Positions 1 to 8,437 are shown, counted from the stretch's first letter. The stretch: DNA of 64,000 bases from Streptomyces guryensis (GCF_021261325.1 NZ_JAJSBI010000021.1:62001-126000), one strand, 5' to 3'. Notes: generated by a model from the letters alone, not told the origin. Translations and numbers: made by a program.

Positions 1-661
1 CGGGTCGGAGGCCGGCGAGGACTTCGGTGGTGCTGCCCGGCCGGACGCACTCGTCGCGCGTGACGCCCTCCAGGGGTGCGACCTCGGCGTCGAAGAGCCC
101 CTGGCTCCAGGCCTCGGCGGCCTTGTGGTGCGAGGAGACCGCGAAGGCGTCCATCTGGTCGCGGGTGATCGACCACTTGGCGGCGATGAGCTCGGCACTC
201 ACGCCCTGCGGGACCAGGCCCTCCGGGTAGCGCTCGGCGACGCCGGGGCCGAAGGGGTCCTTGCCGGGCGGCACGTTCGACCACATCGGCACCCGGCTCA
301 TCGACTCGACGCCACAGGCGACGACGAGGTCGTAGGCGCCCGAGATGACGCCCTGCGCGGCGAAGTGCACGGCCTGCTGGGAGGAGCCGCACTGGCGGTC
401 CACGGTGGTCGCCGGAACGGTCTCCGGGAAACCCGCCGACAGCACGGCGTAGCGGGTGGTGTTCATGGCCTGCTCGCCGACCTGGTCGACGGTGCCGCCG
501 ATGACGTCGTCGATGAGGGCAGGGTCGACGCCGGAGCGGTCGACGAGGGTGCGCAGGGTGTGGGCGAGGAGCTCCACGGGGTGGACGTGCGCGAGGGAGC
601 CGCCCGGCTTGCCCTTGCCGATCGGGGTGCGTACGGCTTCGACGATGACTGCGTCACGCAT
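1..661 (-). CDS. Thiolase family acetyl-CoA acyltransferase (3' end outside window)
   Basis: Reads into the window edge, so only about the first 220 residues are present. The protein begins MRDAVIVEAVRTPIGKG, the typical thiolase start, and carries the active-site cysteine segment DRQCGSSQQA near residue 90, the cysteine that takes the acyl group during thiolysis or Claisen condensation of acyl-CoA. The Met at 661 is preferred over the one at 667 because the GGAGG box sits 7 bases before 661 but only 1 base before 667. It is divergent from an HxlR regulator, and a small palindrome lies between them, so the regulator may control it. A role in fatty-acid or steroid-type beta-oxidation is likely from the family; the exact substrate cannot be read. 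Confidence 0.9.
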   Translation of the reverse strand, partial: MRDAVIVEAVRTPIGKGKPGGSLAHVHPVELLAHTLRTLVDRSGVDPALIDDVIGGTVDQVGEQAMNTTRYAVLSAGFPETVPATTVDRQCGSSQQAVHFAAQGVISGAYDLVVACGVESMSRVPMWSNVPPGKDPFGPGVAERYPEGLVPQGVSAELIAAKWSITRDQMDAFAVSSHHKAAEAWSQGLFDAEVAPLEGVTRDECVRPGSTTEVLAGLRP

Positions 662-692
662 GTGCATGCCTCCACGGCGAATCGAACGGGAA

Positions 693-706
693 CTACTGGT
701 TAGTAG
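693..706. promoter_or_regulatory. Palindromic operator candidate between thiolase and HxlR genes
   Basis: CTACT-GGTT-AGTAG is a perfect inverted repeat with 5-bp arms. HxlR-family regulators such as Bacillus YodB are known to bind TACT...AGTA inverted repeats, so this is a plausible autoregulatory site acting on both divergent genes. Binding is inferred. Confidence 0.5.
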
Positions 707-735
707 GAAATCCAAACTCACCATAGCTTCGAAGG

Positions 736-762
736 TTGGAAAAACAAACCCTCCTCTAGACT
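736..762 (+). promoter_or_regulatory. Possible promoter giving a leaderless HxlR mRNA
   Basis: TTGGAA at 736-741 and TAGACT at 757-762 are spaced by 15 bases. The ATG at 770 is only 7 bases after the -10 box and no Shine-Dalgarno sequence precedes it, which fits a leaderless transcript. The spacing is short, so confidence is modest. Confidence 0.35.
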
Positions 763-769
763 GGGCGCC

Positions 770-1240
770 ATGGCCGCCACCAAAGATCCGCGCCCCTGCT
801 CGATCGCCGACACGCTCGCAGTGGTGGGCGAGAAGTACTCCCTGCTCGTCGTACGCGAGGTGTGCCTCGGCAACGGGCGGTTCGACCAGCTGGTGCGCAA
901 CATCGCCGCCCCGCGCGACGTCCTGGCCGCCCGTCTGCGCCGCCTCGTGGACGCCGGGATCCTGACGAAGCGCGCCTACAGTGAGCGGCCGCAGCGCTTC
1001 GAGTACCGGCCCACCCAGGCGGGGCTCGAGTTGGAGCCGGTCCTGATGACCCTCAAGGAGTGGGGCGACCGCCACCTCCGCAACGGAGTCGACCTCCCCA
1101 TGGCGGTCGAGCACATCTGCGGCAACGAACTCGTCCCGGTCGTCACCTGCCAGGCCTGCGGCGATCCCTTGCACCACGAGGACCTCACCGCCCACCCGCA
1201 GGCCGAGGGGTGGACGGCGAAGGGGCCGTCGGCGGCCTGA
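770..1240 (+). CDS. HxlR-family winged-helix transcriptional regulator
   Basis: 156 residues. The N-terminal part (CSIADTLAVVGEKYSLLVVRE, then the FDQLVRNIAAPRDVLAARL recognition region and the LVDAGILTKRAY wing) is the classic HxlR domain, covering about residues 10-105. A C-terminal tail carries a CQACG segment that might bind metal or sense thiol stress. HxlR proteins are small dimeric DNA-binding regulators, often responsive to quinones, aldehydes or oxidants. The gene is divergent from a thiolase gene with a TACT/AGTA palindrome between them, so control of itself and the thiolase is likely. No ribosome site precedes the ATG, which suggests a leaderless message. Confidence 0.9.
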   Translation: MAATKDPRPCSIADTLAVVGEKYSLLVVREVCLGNGRFDQLVRNIAAPRDVLAARLRRLVDAGILTKRAYSERPQRFEYRPTQAGLELEPVLMTLKEWGDRHLRNGVDLPMAVEHICGNELVPVVTCQACGDPLHHEDLTAHPQAEGWTAKGPSAA

Positions 1241-1392
1241 CCCGGAGAAACCGGGATCAGCAGGTGCCCTCTGCCCCACGGCTGCCGATCTTGCGGCGAA
1301 CCCGGCTCGCGAGAGCTCTATGATCCGAGGCGCCCATTCCCTCCGCTGCGCCGCCACAGTGCGGGCCGCCCGCGAGAAGTAGGTCTCCCACT

Positions 1393-2013
1393 GTGAACGG
1401 CCCAGCCGACACCGATAGCCCTGTCATGAACGCACCATGGCTCCTCGCCCGCTTCGCGCAGGTCGCGATCGCCGCGGCAGCCGTCGCGGACGTCTTCCGG
1501 GCACTGGCCCTCAGAGCTCATGAGCTGCACCCCACGAACGCGTCGCTGAACGAGTTCGGCTTCAGATCGATGGTGTTCGTGAACCTCATGACCGCGGCGG
1601 CCGTGGTCTTCCTGGTGTGGTTCAGCCGCTGCCGGCGAAACGCACGGGTCCTTTCTCCGGGGACTGCCTCGCAACCCGGAATGTGGGCCGTCGTGGCCTG
1701 GCTGATCCCGGTGGTCAACCTGTGGGTTCCGCGCTGGCTCGTCCTGGAGGTCCACCGCGCGAGCGGCCCCGGCACGGCGGAGAAAGGCCGCGACGAGGTT
1801 CTGGTGAACGTCTGGTGGGCGGCCTGGGCCGGGCACACCGTGATCGCCATGGCATCCCAGTTCGAGGGCGGGACCTCGATGCCCCTCCTGGCGGTGACGG
1901 AGGCGCTCAACCTGGCCGCGGCCGTCCTCGCGATGTTCGTGATCCAGCGCATCACGGCACTGCAGGGTGCTGCACTGCGTGCCACATCACCCACGCCTGT
2001 TGCAGCGCCGTGA
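1393..2013 (+). CDS. DUF4328 membrane protein
   Basis: 206 residues with about four hydrophobic segments and the family hallmark PGMWAVVAWLIPVVNLW near residue 96, followed by a WVP...LEVHRAS stretch. DUF4328 proteins are common in Streptomyces, and their function is unknown. GTG at 1393 has only a weak ribosome site; an in-frame ATG at 1426 (MNAPWLLARF) is an equally reasonable start just before the first membrane segment. It converges on the cupin gene with about 26 bases between them. Confidence 0.8.
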   Translation: MNGPADTDSPVMNAPWLLARFAQVAIAAAAVADVFRALALRAHELHPTNASLNEFGFRSMVFVNLMTAAAVVFLVWFSRCRRNARVLSPGTASQPGMWAVVAWLIPVVNLWVPRWLVLEVHRASGPGTAEKGRDEVLVNVWWAAWAGHTVIAMASQFEGGTSMPLLAVTEALNLAAAVLAMFVIQRITALQGAALRATSPTPVAAP

Positions 2014-2039
2014 GGCCCCGAGGCGGCAGGGCCTAGGGC

Positions 2040-2756
2040 CTAGTCGGCCCGGTACACGTCCAACCGCCCGCACATCCCGAACTTCCCGTACGCCGAGGGC
2101 AGTTCGGCCCTGACGACGGCCTCCGCGAGATGGCCGACGTCGCCCCTTTCCAGACGGTCGAGCTGCTCCCCCGTGGCCGCGGCGGCCGCCTCCGCGCCCC
2201 GGCGCCAACGCTCGCGCCACTCGGTGAGCCGAGGGCGTACCAGTGCCGCGGCGGCGCGGTGGAAGGCGGCCAGCGCCTCGGGGCCGTCCGCGTCGCGCAG
2301 CGCCCGGTAGCCCTCCAGGGCGAGGTCCCGGCGGGTGCGGGCGAACCGCTCCTGCTCCTCCACCGGCACACCCGTCGGAATCCTGGTCGCGGCGGTGTAC
2401 GTCTCCGGGTCGGCCAGGTACCGCGGCGGCAGCGTCAGGACCGCGTCACCCGCCTCCGGCAGGCCGCTGTTCTGCATCAGCACCGCGATACGCAGGTCGT
2501 CCTCGTTGACCAGGCGGTGGATGGTGCCCGGCGTGAACCAGGCGACCGTTCCGGGTACGAGGGGCGTGACCTCGTACCCGGACGTCGTGAGGGTCTGCAC
2601 CGCACCCCGGCCGCCGGTGACGACATACGCCTCCGAACAGGTCAGATGCATATGGGGAGTTCCGCCGCAGACACCGTCGACGGCCGGCCAGTCGTAGACG
2701 GACAGGTGCGAGACAGCGACCGAGCCCGGCAGTCCCGTGAACTCCCCTGTGCTCAC
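2040..2756 (-). CDS. Cupin-domain protein of a sugar-related operon
   Basis: 238 residues. The cupin fold is seen at about residues 30-110: a PHMHLTCSEAYVVTGGRG segment with the metal-type histidines and glutamate, then a PGTVAWFTPGTIHRLVN second motif. The C-terminal half is helical and charged with no family I recognise. The start is GTG at 2756, which overlaps the stop of the PmoA-like gene (GTGA); GTG at 2759 is also possible and lies 7 bases from GGAGG. It is the last gene of a three-gene operon with a PmoA-like protein and a Gfo/Idh/MocA oxidoreductase. A role in binding or isomerising a sugar derivative is inference only. Confidence 0.75.
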   Translation of the reverse strand: MSTGEFTGLPGSVAVSHLSVYDWPAVDGVCGGTPHMHLTCSEAYVVTGGRGAVQTLTTSGYEVTPLVPGTVAWFTPGTIHRLVNEDDLRIAVLMQNSGLPEAGDAVLTLPPRYLADPETYTAATRIPTGVPVEEQERFARTRRDLALEGYRALRDADGPEALAAFHRAAAALVRPRLTEWRERWRRGAEAAAAATGEQLDRLERGDVGHLAEAVVRAELPSAYGKFGMCGRLDVYRAD

Positions 2757-3679
2757 CACGGATGCGCCTCCAGGTACTTGGTGATCTCCTCGCGCTCCCA
2801 CGAGCCGTCGGCCACCACGATCCGGTAGCGGCGGGTGAGGGTGTCGCCGGGGGCGAGTTCCAGCTCGTCGTAGAAGGCCCAGGACGGGGCGACAGCGGCG
2901 AACGGCTCGTTGCGTACGAACCAGTGGGCGGGGTGGGCGCCCCGCTCGCCCAGGTGGTCGTTCTCGGGGGCGTGCGCGAAGACGAGGGTCGCGTGGCCGT
3001 CGCTGCCGTCGTGCTCACCGCAGAAGGCGAGCCAGGGCGACTGCTCGCCCATCAGGCCCGGGCCGTCGGCGTCGGGGCCGATGATCCGGCCGTCGCGGAA
3101 GGCGCGCGGGCCGCGCCAGAACAGGCCGGTGTAGCCGGCCATCTCGCGTCCCGCGGTGGTCGGGCTGCCGAAACGCAGCGGCTCGTCGCGGCGGTTGGTG
3201 ACGGCGCTGGTCCAGGTCAGCGCCCAGGAGCCGGATGCCGGGTCGACGTCGTGGATCTCGATACGGCGCTCCTCGTCCGCCCACAGCTCTCCGCTGTACG
3301 GGTGCCAGGTCAGCCGTTCCGCGATCACTACGCGGTCGTCGTGCGCCGCGACCTCGTCGAAGGCCACGTGCGCCATCGAGCCGACGCGTTCGGGGAGTTC
3401 GAGGTAGCCCTCGCCGTGCACGTAGGAGTTGCCGCCCCACAGGTTGGCGCCCGACAGGTGCGAGGCCGTCAGCTGCAGGCCCTTGTGCCAGCGGTGGTCG
3501 TTGGGCCGGTAGTCGGTGACGACGTCGCCCGCCAGGGTGCGCAGCGGGTGGACGTACGGCTTCGGGGACTCCCAGGCCGCCTCCTGGGCGTAGACGTAGC
3601 TCAACAGCTCGACGCCACCGGCCGGTTCGGTGATCGTGATGCGGTCGCCCTGGGCGTGCACGACACTCGGCCCGGTCAT
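2753..3679 (-). CDS. PmoA-like (DUF6807 family) protein
   Basis: 308 residues, starting at MTGPSVVHAQGD. The ATG lies 7 bases after a GGAGG box and overlaps the stop of the upstream oxidoreductase by 4 bases (ATGA), so the genes are translationally coupled. The conserved block YVHPLRTLAGDVVTDYRPNDH followed by RWHKGLQLT matches the methane-oxygenase-PmoA-like/DUF6807 family. That family is not linked to methane oxidation in these bacteria and usually sits beside Gfo/Idh/MocA dehydrogenases in carbohydrate-use operons, as it does here. There is no signal peptide, so it is cytoplasmic. The biochemical function is unknown. Confidence 0.85.
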   Translation of the reverse strand: MTGPSVVHAQGDRITITEPAGGVELLSYVYAQEAAWESPKPYVHPLRTLAGDVVTDYRPNDHRWHKGLQLTASHLSGANLWGGNSYVHGEGYLELPERVGSMAHVAFDEVAAHDDRVVIAERLTWHPYSGELWADEERRIEIHDVDPASGSWALTWTSAVTNRRDEPLRFGSPTTAGREMAGYTGLFWRGPRAFRDGRIIGPDADGPGLMGEQSPWLAFCGEHDGSDGHATLVFAHAPENDHLGERGAHPAHWFVRNEPFAAVAPSWAFYDELELAPGDTLTRRYRIVVADGSWEREEITKYLEAHPW

Positions 3680-4863
3680 GCGGACACCTCCTGGGCCGCG
3701 ACGGGAGCGACGGGTGCCCAGCCCGGCGCTCCGCCGTGCATCGCCGTATGGAACGGGTCGCCGGGGCCGATCTCGCCGGCCCGGACCGTGGTGTCCGTGA
3801 ACGCCGCCTTGTAGATCGCGGCGATCAACTCCAGACTGGTGCGCCCGTCGGCGCCGCTGCTGCGCGGGCGCTCCCCCGCGCGCATGCTCGCCACCAGCTC
3901 CCGCAACTGCTCCAGGTGCGAGCTGGGCACGTCCGCGCCGAAGTCCTGCCAGGCGGCGGCCTCGTCGCCGGCCACGCCGGGGGCCGGGGTGATGCGCCAG
4001 TTCTCGTTGGAGTGGCCGTAGAGGTGGGTGAGTTCCACGGTGGCGCGCTCGCAGTCGATGCGGATGCGGCTGACCTCGTCGGGGCTCAGGACGCTGTTGA
4101 CGATCGTCGCCATGGCGCCGCTCTCGAACCGGACCAGGGCGGTGGAGACGTCCTCGGTCTCCACGTCGTGCACCAGCCGCCCGGCCATGGCGCGCACCTC
4201 GCTCCACGGGCCGAGCAGATCCAGCAGGAGGTCCATCTGGTGGATGCCGTGGCCCATGGCGGGGCCGCCGCCCTCGGTCGCCCAGCGGCCGCGCCAGGGC
4301 ACGGCGTAGTAGACGGTGTCGCGGTACCAGGTGGTCTGGCAGTGCGCGACAAGGGGCCTGCCCATGGCCTGCTCGGCGAGCAGCCGCCGGACGTGCTGCG
4401 AGCCGGAACCGAAGCGGTGCTGGAAGACGATTGACGCGTACGGGCCGCCGTCCTTGCCCTCCTCCGCCTCCACCGCGTCGTAGTCGGCGAGGGTCGGCAC
4501 CGGCGGCTTCTCACACCACACCCACGCCCCGGCGCGCAGGGCGGCGATGGTCTGCTCGCGGTGCAGCGTCGGCGGGGTGCAGATGCTCACCAGGTCGGGG
4601 CGCTGCTCACGGAGCATCTGCTCCAGGTCGGTGTACGCGTGGGGGATCCCGGTCTCCCGGCAGAACTCCTCGACCGCGGTGGCATCGATGTCGACGGCGG
4701 CGACGATCTCCGTCTCGCCCTCCTCGGCGAGCCTGGCCAGCGCGGGCAGGTGCGAGCCGCGCCCGATGGCGCCGGTGCCGATCAGGGCGGCCCGGATGCG
4801 CCGGCCGGACAGGAGGGCGGAGGGCGGCTGGGACGTCCCGGGATGGGTCTCGGACGTGGACAT
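3676..4863 (-). CDS. Gfo/Idh/MocA family NAD(P)-dependent oxidoreductase
   Basis: 395 residues from the ATG at 4863; an in-frame GTG at 4878 abuts the GGAGGA box and seems too close to be used. The N-terminal Rossmann fold carries GTGAIGRGSHLP near residue 28 and the CEKPPVPT motif, whose lysine is a catalytic residue of this family. A GHGIHQMDLLLDLLG segment supplies the usual catalytic-region histidine. Substrates are typically sugars, inositols or their derivatives. It is the first gene of the operon with the PmoA-like and cupin genes, and is preceded by a strong promoter and a LacI-type operator. Confidence 0.92.
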   Translation of the reverse strand: MSTSETHPGTSQPPSALLSGRRIRAALIGTGAIGRGSHLPALARLAEEGETEIVAAVDIDATAVEEFCRETGIPHAYTDLEQMLREQRPDLVSICTPPTLHREQTIAALRAGAWVWCEKPPVPTLADYDAVEAEEGKDGGPYASIVFQHRFGSGSQHVRRLLAEQAMGRPLVAHCQTTWYRDTVYYAVPWRGRWATEGGGPAMGHGIHQMDLLLDLLGPWSEVRAMAGRLVHDVETEDVSTALVRFESGAMATIVNSVLSPDEVSRIRIDCERATVELTHLYGHSNENWRITPAPGVAGDEAAAWQDFGADVPSSHLEQLRELVASMRAGERPRSSGADGRTSLELIAAIYKAAFTDTTVRAGEIGPGDPFHTAMHGGAPGWAPVAPVAAQEVSA

Positions 4864-4916
4864 GGACCTGATCAGCACTCCTCCGGGAACGACGAGCTAC
4901 GAGGAGGAGCAGCGTC

Positions 4917-4930
4917 AGCAAGCGCTTTCT
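4917..4930. promoter_or_regulatory. LacI-family operator candidate
   Basis: AGcAAGCGCTTtCT is an inverted repeat around a central CG with one mismatched pair, the usual layout of LacI/GalR-family operators. It lies just downstream of the predicted transcription start of the oxidoreductase operon, a position suited to repression. The site near 59987 has the same outline (AGcAACCGGTTtCT). Confidence 0.65.
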
Positions 4931-4940
4931 CCTCCCAGAA

Positions 4941-4969
4941 ACGTAAGCTCCACCCCCAGGCCTGGTCAA
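4941..4969 (-). promoter_or_regulatory. Sigma-70-type promoter of the oxidoreductase operon
   Basis: On the minus strand TTGACC (4969-4964) and TTACGT (4946-4941) are separated by exactly 17 bases. The predicted start of transcription is near 4934, about 70 bases before the ATG. Confidence 0.65.
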
Positions 4970-5126
4970 CCACCCGAAACCCAAGGCCGCGGGCCGCCCC
5001 CGAAACCCCTGTGCCGGGGCCGTCGGCACCGGAGGTTAGGCTGCCCTGCACACCTGTGATCACGACGCCCGCCGGCGTGACATCCCGTCGCGCCTGCCAC
5101 GATCAGCACCTGGACGCCGTACATCC

Positions 5127-6002
5127 ATGTCTTGGTTTGAATCCCTCATCCTCGGACTCGTCCAGGGGCTGACCGAGTTCCTCCCCGTCTCCTCCAGCGC
5201 GCATCTGCGGCTGACGGCCGCCTTCTCGGGCTGGAAGGACCCCGGCGCGGCCTTCACTGCGATCACACAGATCGGCACGGAGGCCGCCGTGCTGATCTAC
5301 TTCCGCAGGGACATCGGGCGGATCATCTCGGCCTGGGCGCGCTCGCTGGCGAACAAGGAGATGCGCCGGGACCACGACGCGCAGACGGGCTGGCTGGTGA
5401 TCGTCGGCTCGATTCCGATCGGTGTGCTCGGGCTACTGTTCAAGGACCAGATCGAGGGGCCGTTCCGCGATCTGCGGATCACCGCGACGATGCTGATCGT
5501 CATCGGTGTGGTCATCGGCCTCGCCGACCGGCTCGCGGCGCGCGACGAGACGGGCGGCCGGCACCGGGCGCCCAAACAGCGCAAGACGCTGGAGAACCTT
5601 GGCGTGAAGGACGGCCTCGTCTACGGCCTGTGCCAGTCGGCAGCCCTCATCCCCGGCGTCTCCCGCTCCGGCGCCACCATCAGCGGCGGCCTGTTCATGG
5701 GCTACAAGCGCGAGGCCGCGGCCCGCTACTCCTTCCTCCTGGCCATTCCCGCGGTGCTGGCCTCCGGTCTGTTCGAGACCAAGGACGCGCTGGAGAGCGG
5801 CCATGTCGCCTGGGGTCCGACGCTGTTCGCTACGGTGATCGCCTTCGCGTCCGGGTACGCCGTCATCGCCTGGTTCATGAAGTTCATCTCGACCAGGAGC
5901 TTCATGCCCTTCGTCTGGTACCGCATCGCGCTGGGCATCGTCATCATCGCCCTGGTCAGCGCGGGCGTACTGAGCCCGCACGCGGCGGAGTCGGCGGGCT
6001 GA
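5127..6002 (+). CDS. uppP: Undecaprenyl-diphosphate phosphatase
   Basis: 291 residues, the usual length for UppP/BacA. Both signature regions are present: EFLPVSSSAH at residues 17-26 (catalytic Glu and Ser region) and PGVSRSGATI near residue 174. About seven or eight membrane segments follow the family pattern. The enzyme removes a phosphate from undecaprenyl diphosphate at the membrane so the lipid carrier can be re-used in peptidoglycan and wall polymer synthesis; extra copies can raise bacitracin resistance. It is transcribed alone, divergent from the sugar-related operon. Confidence 0.97.
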   Translation: MSWFESLILGLVQGLTEFLPVSSSAHLRLTAAFSGWKDPGAAFTAITQIGTEAAVLIYFRRDIGRIISAWARSLANKEMRRDHDAQTGWLVIVGSIPIGVLGLLFKDQIEGPFRDLRITATMLIVIGVVIGLADRLAARDETGGRHRAPKQRKTLENLGVKDGLVYGLCQSAALIPGVSRSGATISGGLFMGYKREAAARYSFLLAIPAVLASGLFETKDALESGHVAWGPTLFATVIAFASGYAVIAWFMKFISTRSFMPFVWYRIALGIVIIALVSAGVLSPHAAESAG

Positions 6003-6293
6003 CCCGGGGCCTGGCGGCCGTCAACACCCCGCCGCAGCGCGGGAGTTGTACGGCCGACAGGCCTGGATCAGCCTGCCGGTCAGGCGGGTCGGCAGTGGCA
6101 GCGCTGACTCACAGCCGGGCCGGGTCGGCGGCAGCGCGGCGCAGTCGGCGGAGTAAGCCGCCCGGTCACCCATGCAGCACCATCTAGCATTTCCTAGCGC
6201 CTAACTGCATCACCACGCCATGATCATCTCCCACTCGTCTCCCACCTGGGAGGCGGGACGCACCCCCTTAGAAGGTTGATGAAGATCTTGGGT
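6003..6293. other. Intergenic stretch between uppP and the mobile region
   Basis: No gene was recognised. The GC pattern loses codon structure, and the final part (about 6240-6293) probably belongs to the left end of the IS1182-like element that follows. Confidence 0.5.
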
Positions 6294-6325
6294 TCTGGCC
6301 CTGCCGCGTCAGCGGCAGGGCCAGA
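6294..6325. terminator. Perfect 14-bp hairpin at the left end of the IS1182-like element
   Basis: Bases 6294-6307 pair perfectly with 6312-6325 around a GTCA loop. It sits seven bases before the first reading-frame codon of the IS1182-like transposase remnant. It could stop outside transcription from entering the element, or be part of the element end. Confidence 0.6.
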
Positions 6326-6331
6326 CTCGTT

Positions 6332-6552
6332 GTGTGGCGGCGGGTGAGTGGGTCGGCGAGATGGTCGGGCCGGATGTGTGGGGAGACGTGTCGGGATCTG
6401 AGCCCGGCAGGGAGTGTGTTCGCGTTCCTGGCCAAGCATCGCGGCGAGCTGTTCCCGGCTGAGACGTTCGCGGACATGTACCCGTCGGCGAACGGGCGGC
6501 CGAGCATGCCGCCGCAGATCCTGGCCGCCGCAATCACCTTGCAGGCCCTTAA
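6332..6552 (+). pseudogene. IS1182-family transposase, 5' part, interrupted
   Basis: Reads PAGSVFAFLAKHRGELFP, then FADMYPSANGRPSMPPQIL and ends at LQALN, the N-terminal domain of IS1182-family transposases. The homology stops exactly at the TTAA at 6549-6552. The next residues expected in the family, GLSDFETVQELRCDLRWK, are found 7.7 kb away, starting at 14223 after a second TTAA. Joining the two ends through one TTAA restores the frame (LQALN-GLSDFE). The gene was therefore split by insertion and cannot make an active enzyme. Confidence 0.85.
6549..6552. repeat. TTAA target-site duplication, left copy
   Basis: TTAA directly precedes the left IS1380-type terminal repeat (CCTCGCCGTTTC from 6553). 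The same four bases follow the right end at 14221-14224. Confidence 0.8.
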
Positions 6553-8278
6553 CCTCGCCGTTTCGGTCGAGCTGATGAGCCGTCGTTGATCGTCAACTGT
6601 CAGGTGGATGAGGCGTTTTCGCTGCGGGGGCATCGCTGAGTCCCGGCGCGGTGGTCGGGTTCTCCAAGGCCTTTCGGGTTGTGGGCGGGCAGGGGGCTGC
6701 TGGTCAGCCGACGGGACGGGGCAGTGCGGCGAGGCGGTGGAAGGCTGTGGCGAGCTCGTGTCTCCAGGGCCAGGTCGCCGATATGCGTAGTCGCAGGCGT
6801 CGGCCGCCGCGGGTGAGGCGGGCGGCGACGTGCAGTAGTCGGTAGCGGAGCTTCTTCGGTTCGGCGCTGGCCAGCTCGCCGTCCAGTAACAGGGGATGGG
6901 TCCAGGCCAGCAGGTCGATCGCCGCGAGGCTGAGTTCGAGCCAGGCGGCATTGACGTGGAAGTCGCGTGAGGGGAAGCGGCCGAATCCGGTGGTCTTGCC
7001 GCACCGGATGTGGTCCTCGACGGTGGCGTGCCCGCGGTGGCGGACTTCCAGGAACTGGGCGGAGCCGCCACCGGAGTAGGGAGTGTCGGTGAGGAACACT
7101 TGATGACGTCGGCCCTCGTCCTGGTCGAACAGGGACAGCTGTGCTCCGGGGTGCGGCCGTTCCCGGCGCACGATGACTCGGGTGCCGTTCGGATAGCCGT
7201 CCAGGTCGATCATGCCTGTCAACTCGGCGACATCGGCGCCCTCACGCAGCGTTCCGTCCTGGTTCAGGGCGGGATGCCAGAGGCGGTCGGGCATGGCCCC
7301 AATGGCGCGGCGGACCGTTCCGGTGATGGCGTATCCGACCGAGAAGCAGGTGCGGATGCCTCGTTTGCGCAGGTCGCGGACATGGGCGAGGAAGGCTTTC
7401 GCGGATCCGGCGCTGTCGGTGCGGATAAGGATGTCGGTGCCGTGCCGGTGGGCGTCGGGGATCTGGGCGAGGGCCTGGCCGAGCACAGTGATGTGGTCGG
7501 TGGCGGTGTTGGCGCCGGCGTTGCCTGGCCGCAGCCGGCCGGACAGTGCCTCGCCTGTGTTGGCCAGGAAGCACAGCAGCGGGTGGAAGCCGAAGCCGCC
7601 TTTGTAGGTGGGTGCAGCCTGTGCTTTCTCGGAGTGGCAGGTGATCAGCGTGGCGTCGAGGTCCAGGACCAGACCGGGCAGCATGCGCCCCGCGGCCCGG
7701 ACTGCGGGGATGCCCTCACCGTGCTCGGCGGCGTGCAGCCAGGCGACTTCCCGGGCCTGGGCGCGGGCAGAAGCCAGCGAGGCGAGGACCGTCTCGTCGA
7801 CATCGGAGAGCAGCCGCCAGGCCGTCGGTGTCGAGGCGACAGAGCCGAAGAGGGCTGCCTGGTCCCGCAGTACGGCAAGGTCAGCGATGGCCTGGCCGCC
7901 GTCGGCGAGCATCACCGCGAGGTCGGTGCCGATCCGGCCTGGATCATGTCCGGTCCCGCGAGGCCGGAGCGGCCTGAGCGCGGCGGAGTACGCGGCGGTC
8001 AGGCCGGTGGCATCAGCGAGATCCGCCAGCAGCCGTGCCCCGGCATGCCCGACCACCCCCGAACCGTCGGCACTGACCTGAACCTTGGGACGCAACCCGA
8101 CAGCCTGCACGTAGAAAGTGCCCTCCGCCTGGACCGACAGAAATCCCTCAGCAAGGTTCATCGTCCCAGGTCAGGAAGGCCCATCCACCAGGGGCTTCAT
8201 CCGTCCGTCCCGCCAACTGCTCAGCCGACGCCGGAGGTTGGAAAGGGCTCACTGTCTCCCGGGTAATCAACGGCGAGG
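6553..8278 (-). mobile_element. Complete IS1380-family insertion sequence (left)
   Basis: 1,726 bp with one intact transposase. The outer end CCTCGCCGTT (6553-6562) is repeated in inverted form as AACGGCGAGG (8269-8278), a perfect 10-bp terminal repeat. TTAA borders the outer end but not the inner end, where CGGC follows 8278, so this copy no longer sits between its own target duplication. Confidence 0.8.
6704..8161 (-). CDS. IS1380-family transposase
   Basis: 485 residues, full length and uninterrupted. The DDE catalytic core is visible: the first Asp in LDLDATLITCHSEK (about 167-180), the second in ILIRTDSAGSAKAF and the Glu in HRGHATVEDHIR, followed by the C-terminal LELSLAAIDLLAW helix typical of the family. 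It starts at ATG 8161 after a weak GGGA box. It would cut and join DNA at the terminal repeats at 6553 and 8278, and might also act on the outer end at 14220, thereby moving the whole unit. Confidence 0.93.
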   Translation of the reverse strand: MNLAEGFLSVQAEGTFYVQAVGLRPKVQVSADGSGVVGHAGARLLADLADATGLTAAYSAALRPLRPRGTGHDPGRIGTDLAVMLADGGQAIADLAVLRDQAALFGSVASTPTAWRLLSDVDETVLASLASARAQAREVAWLHAAEHGEGIPAVRAAGRMLPGLVLDLDATLITCHSEKAQAAPTYKGGFGFHPLLCFLANTGEALSGRLRPGNAGANTATDHITVLGQALAQIPDAHRHGTDILIRTDSAGSAKAFLAHVRDLRKRGIRTCFSVGYAITGTVRRAIGAMPDRLWHPALNQDGTLREGADVAELTGMIDLDGYPNGTRVIVRRERPHPGAQLSLFDQDEGRRHQVFLTDTPYSGGGSAQFLEVRHRGHATVEDHIRCGKTTGFGRFPSRDFHVNAAWLELSLAAIDLLAWTHPLLLDGELASAEPKKLRYRLLHVAARLTRGGRRLRLRISATWPWRHELATAFHRLAALPRPVG

Positions 8279-8437
8279 CGGCGTCGCCGACGAGGCGCAC
8301 TCGCAGTGGCCAGGTATCCACATCCGCCCGGCTGATTGGGTCAAAGTACGGATCGGGGCCTCGTGCACGGTGACGTCCCGGTGAGCGCCGACCCTCATCG
8401 GCTCCGCCGGTACGGCGATCGCGCTCGCGCCGGCGGG

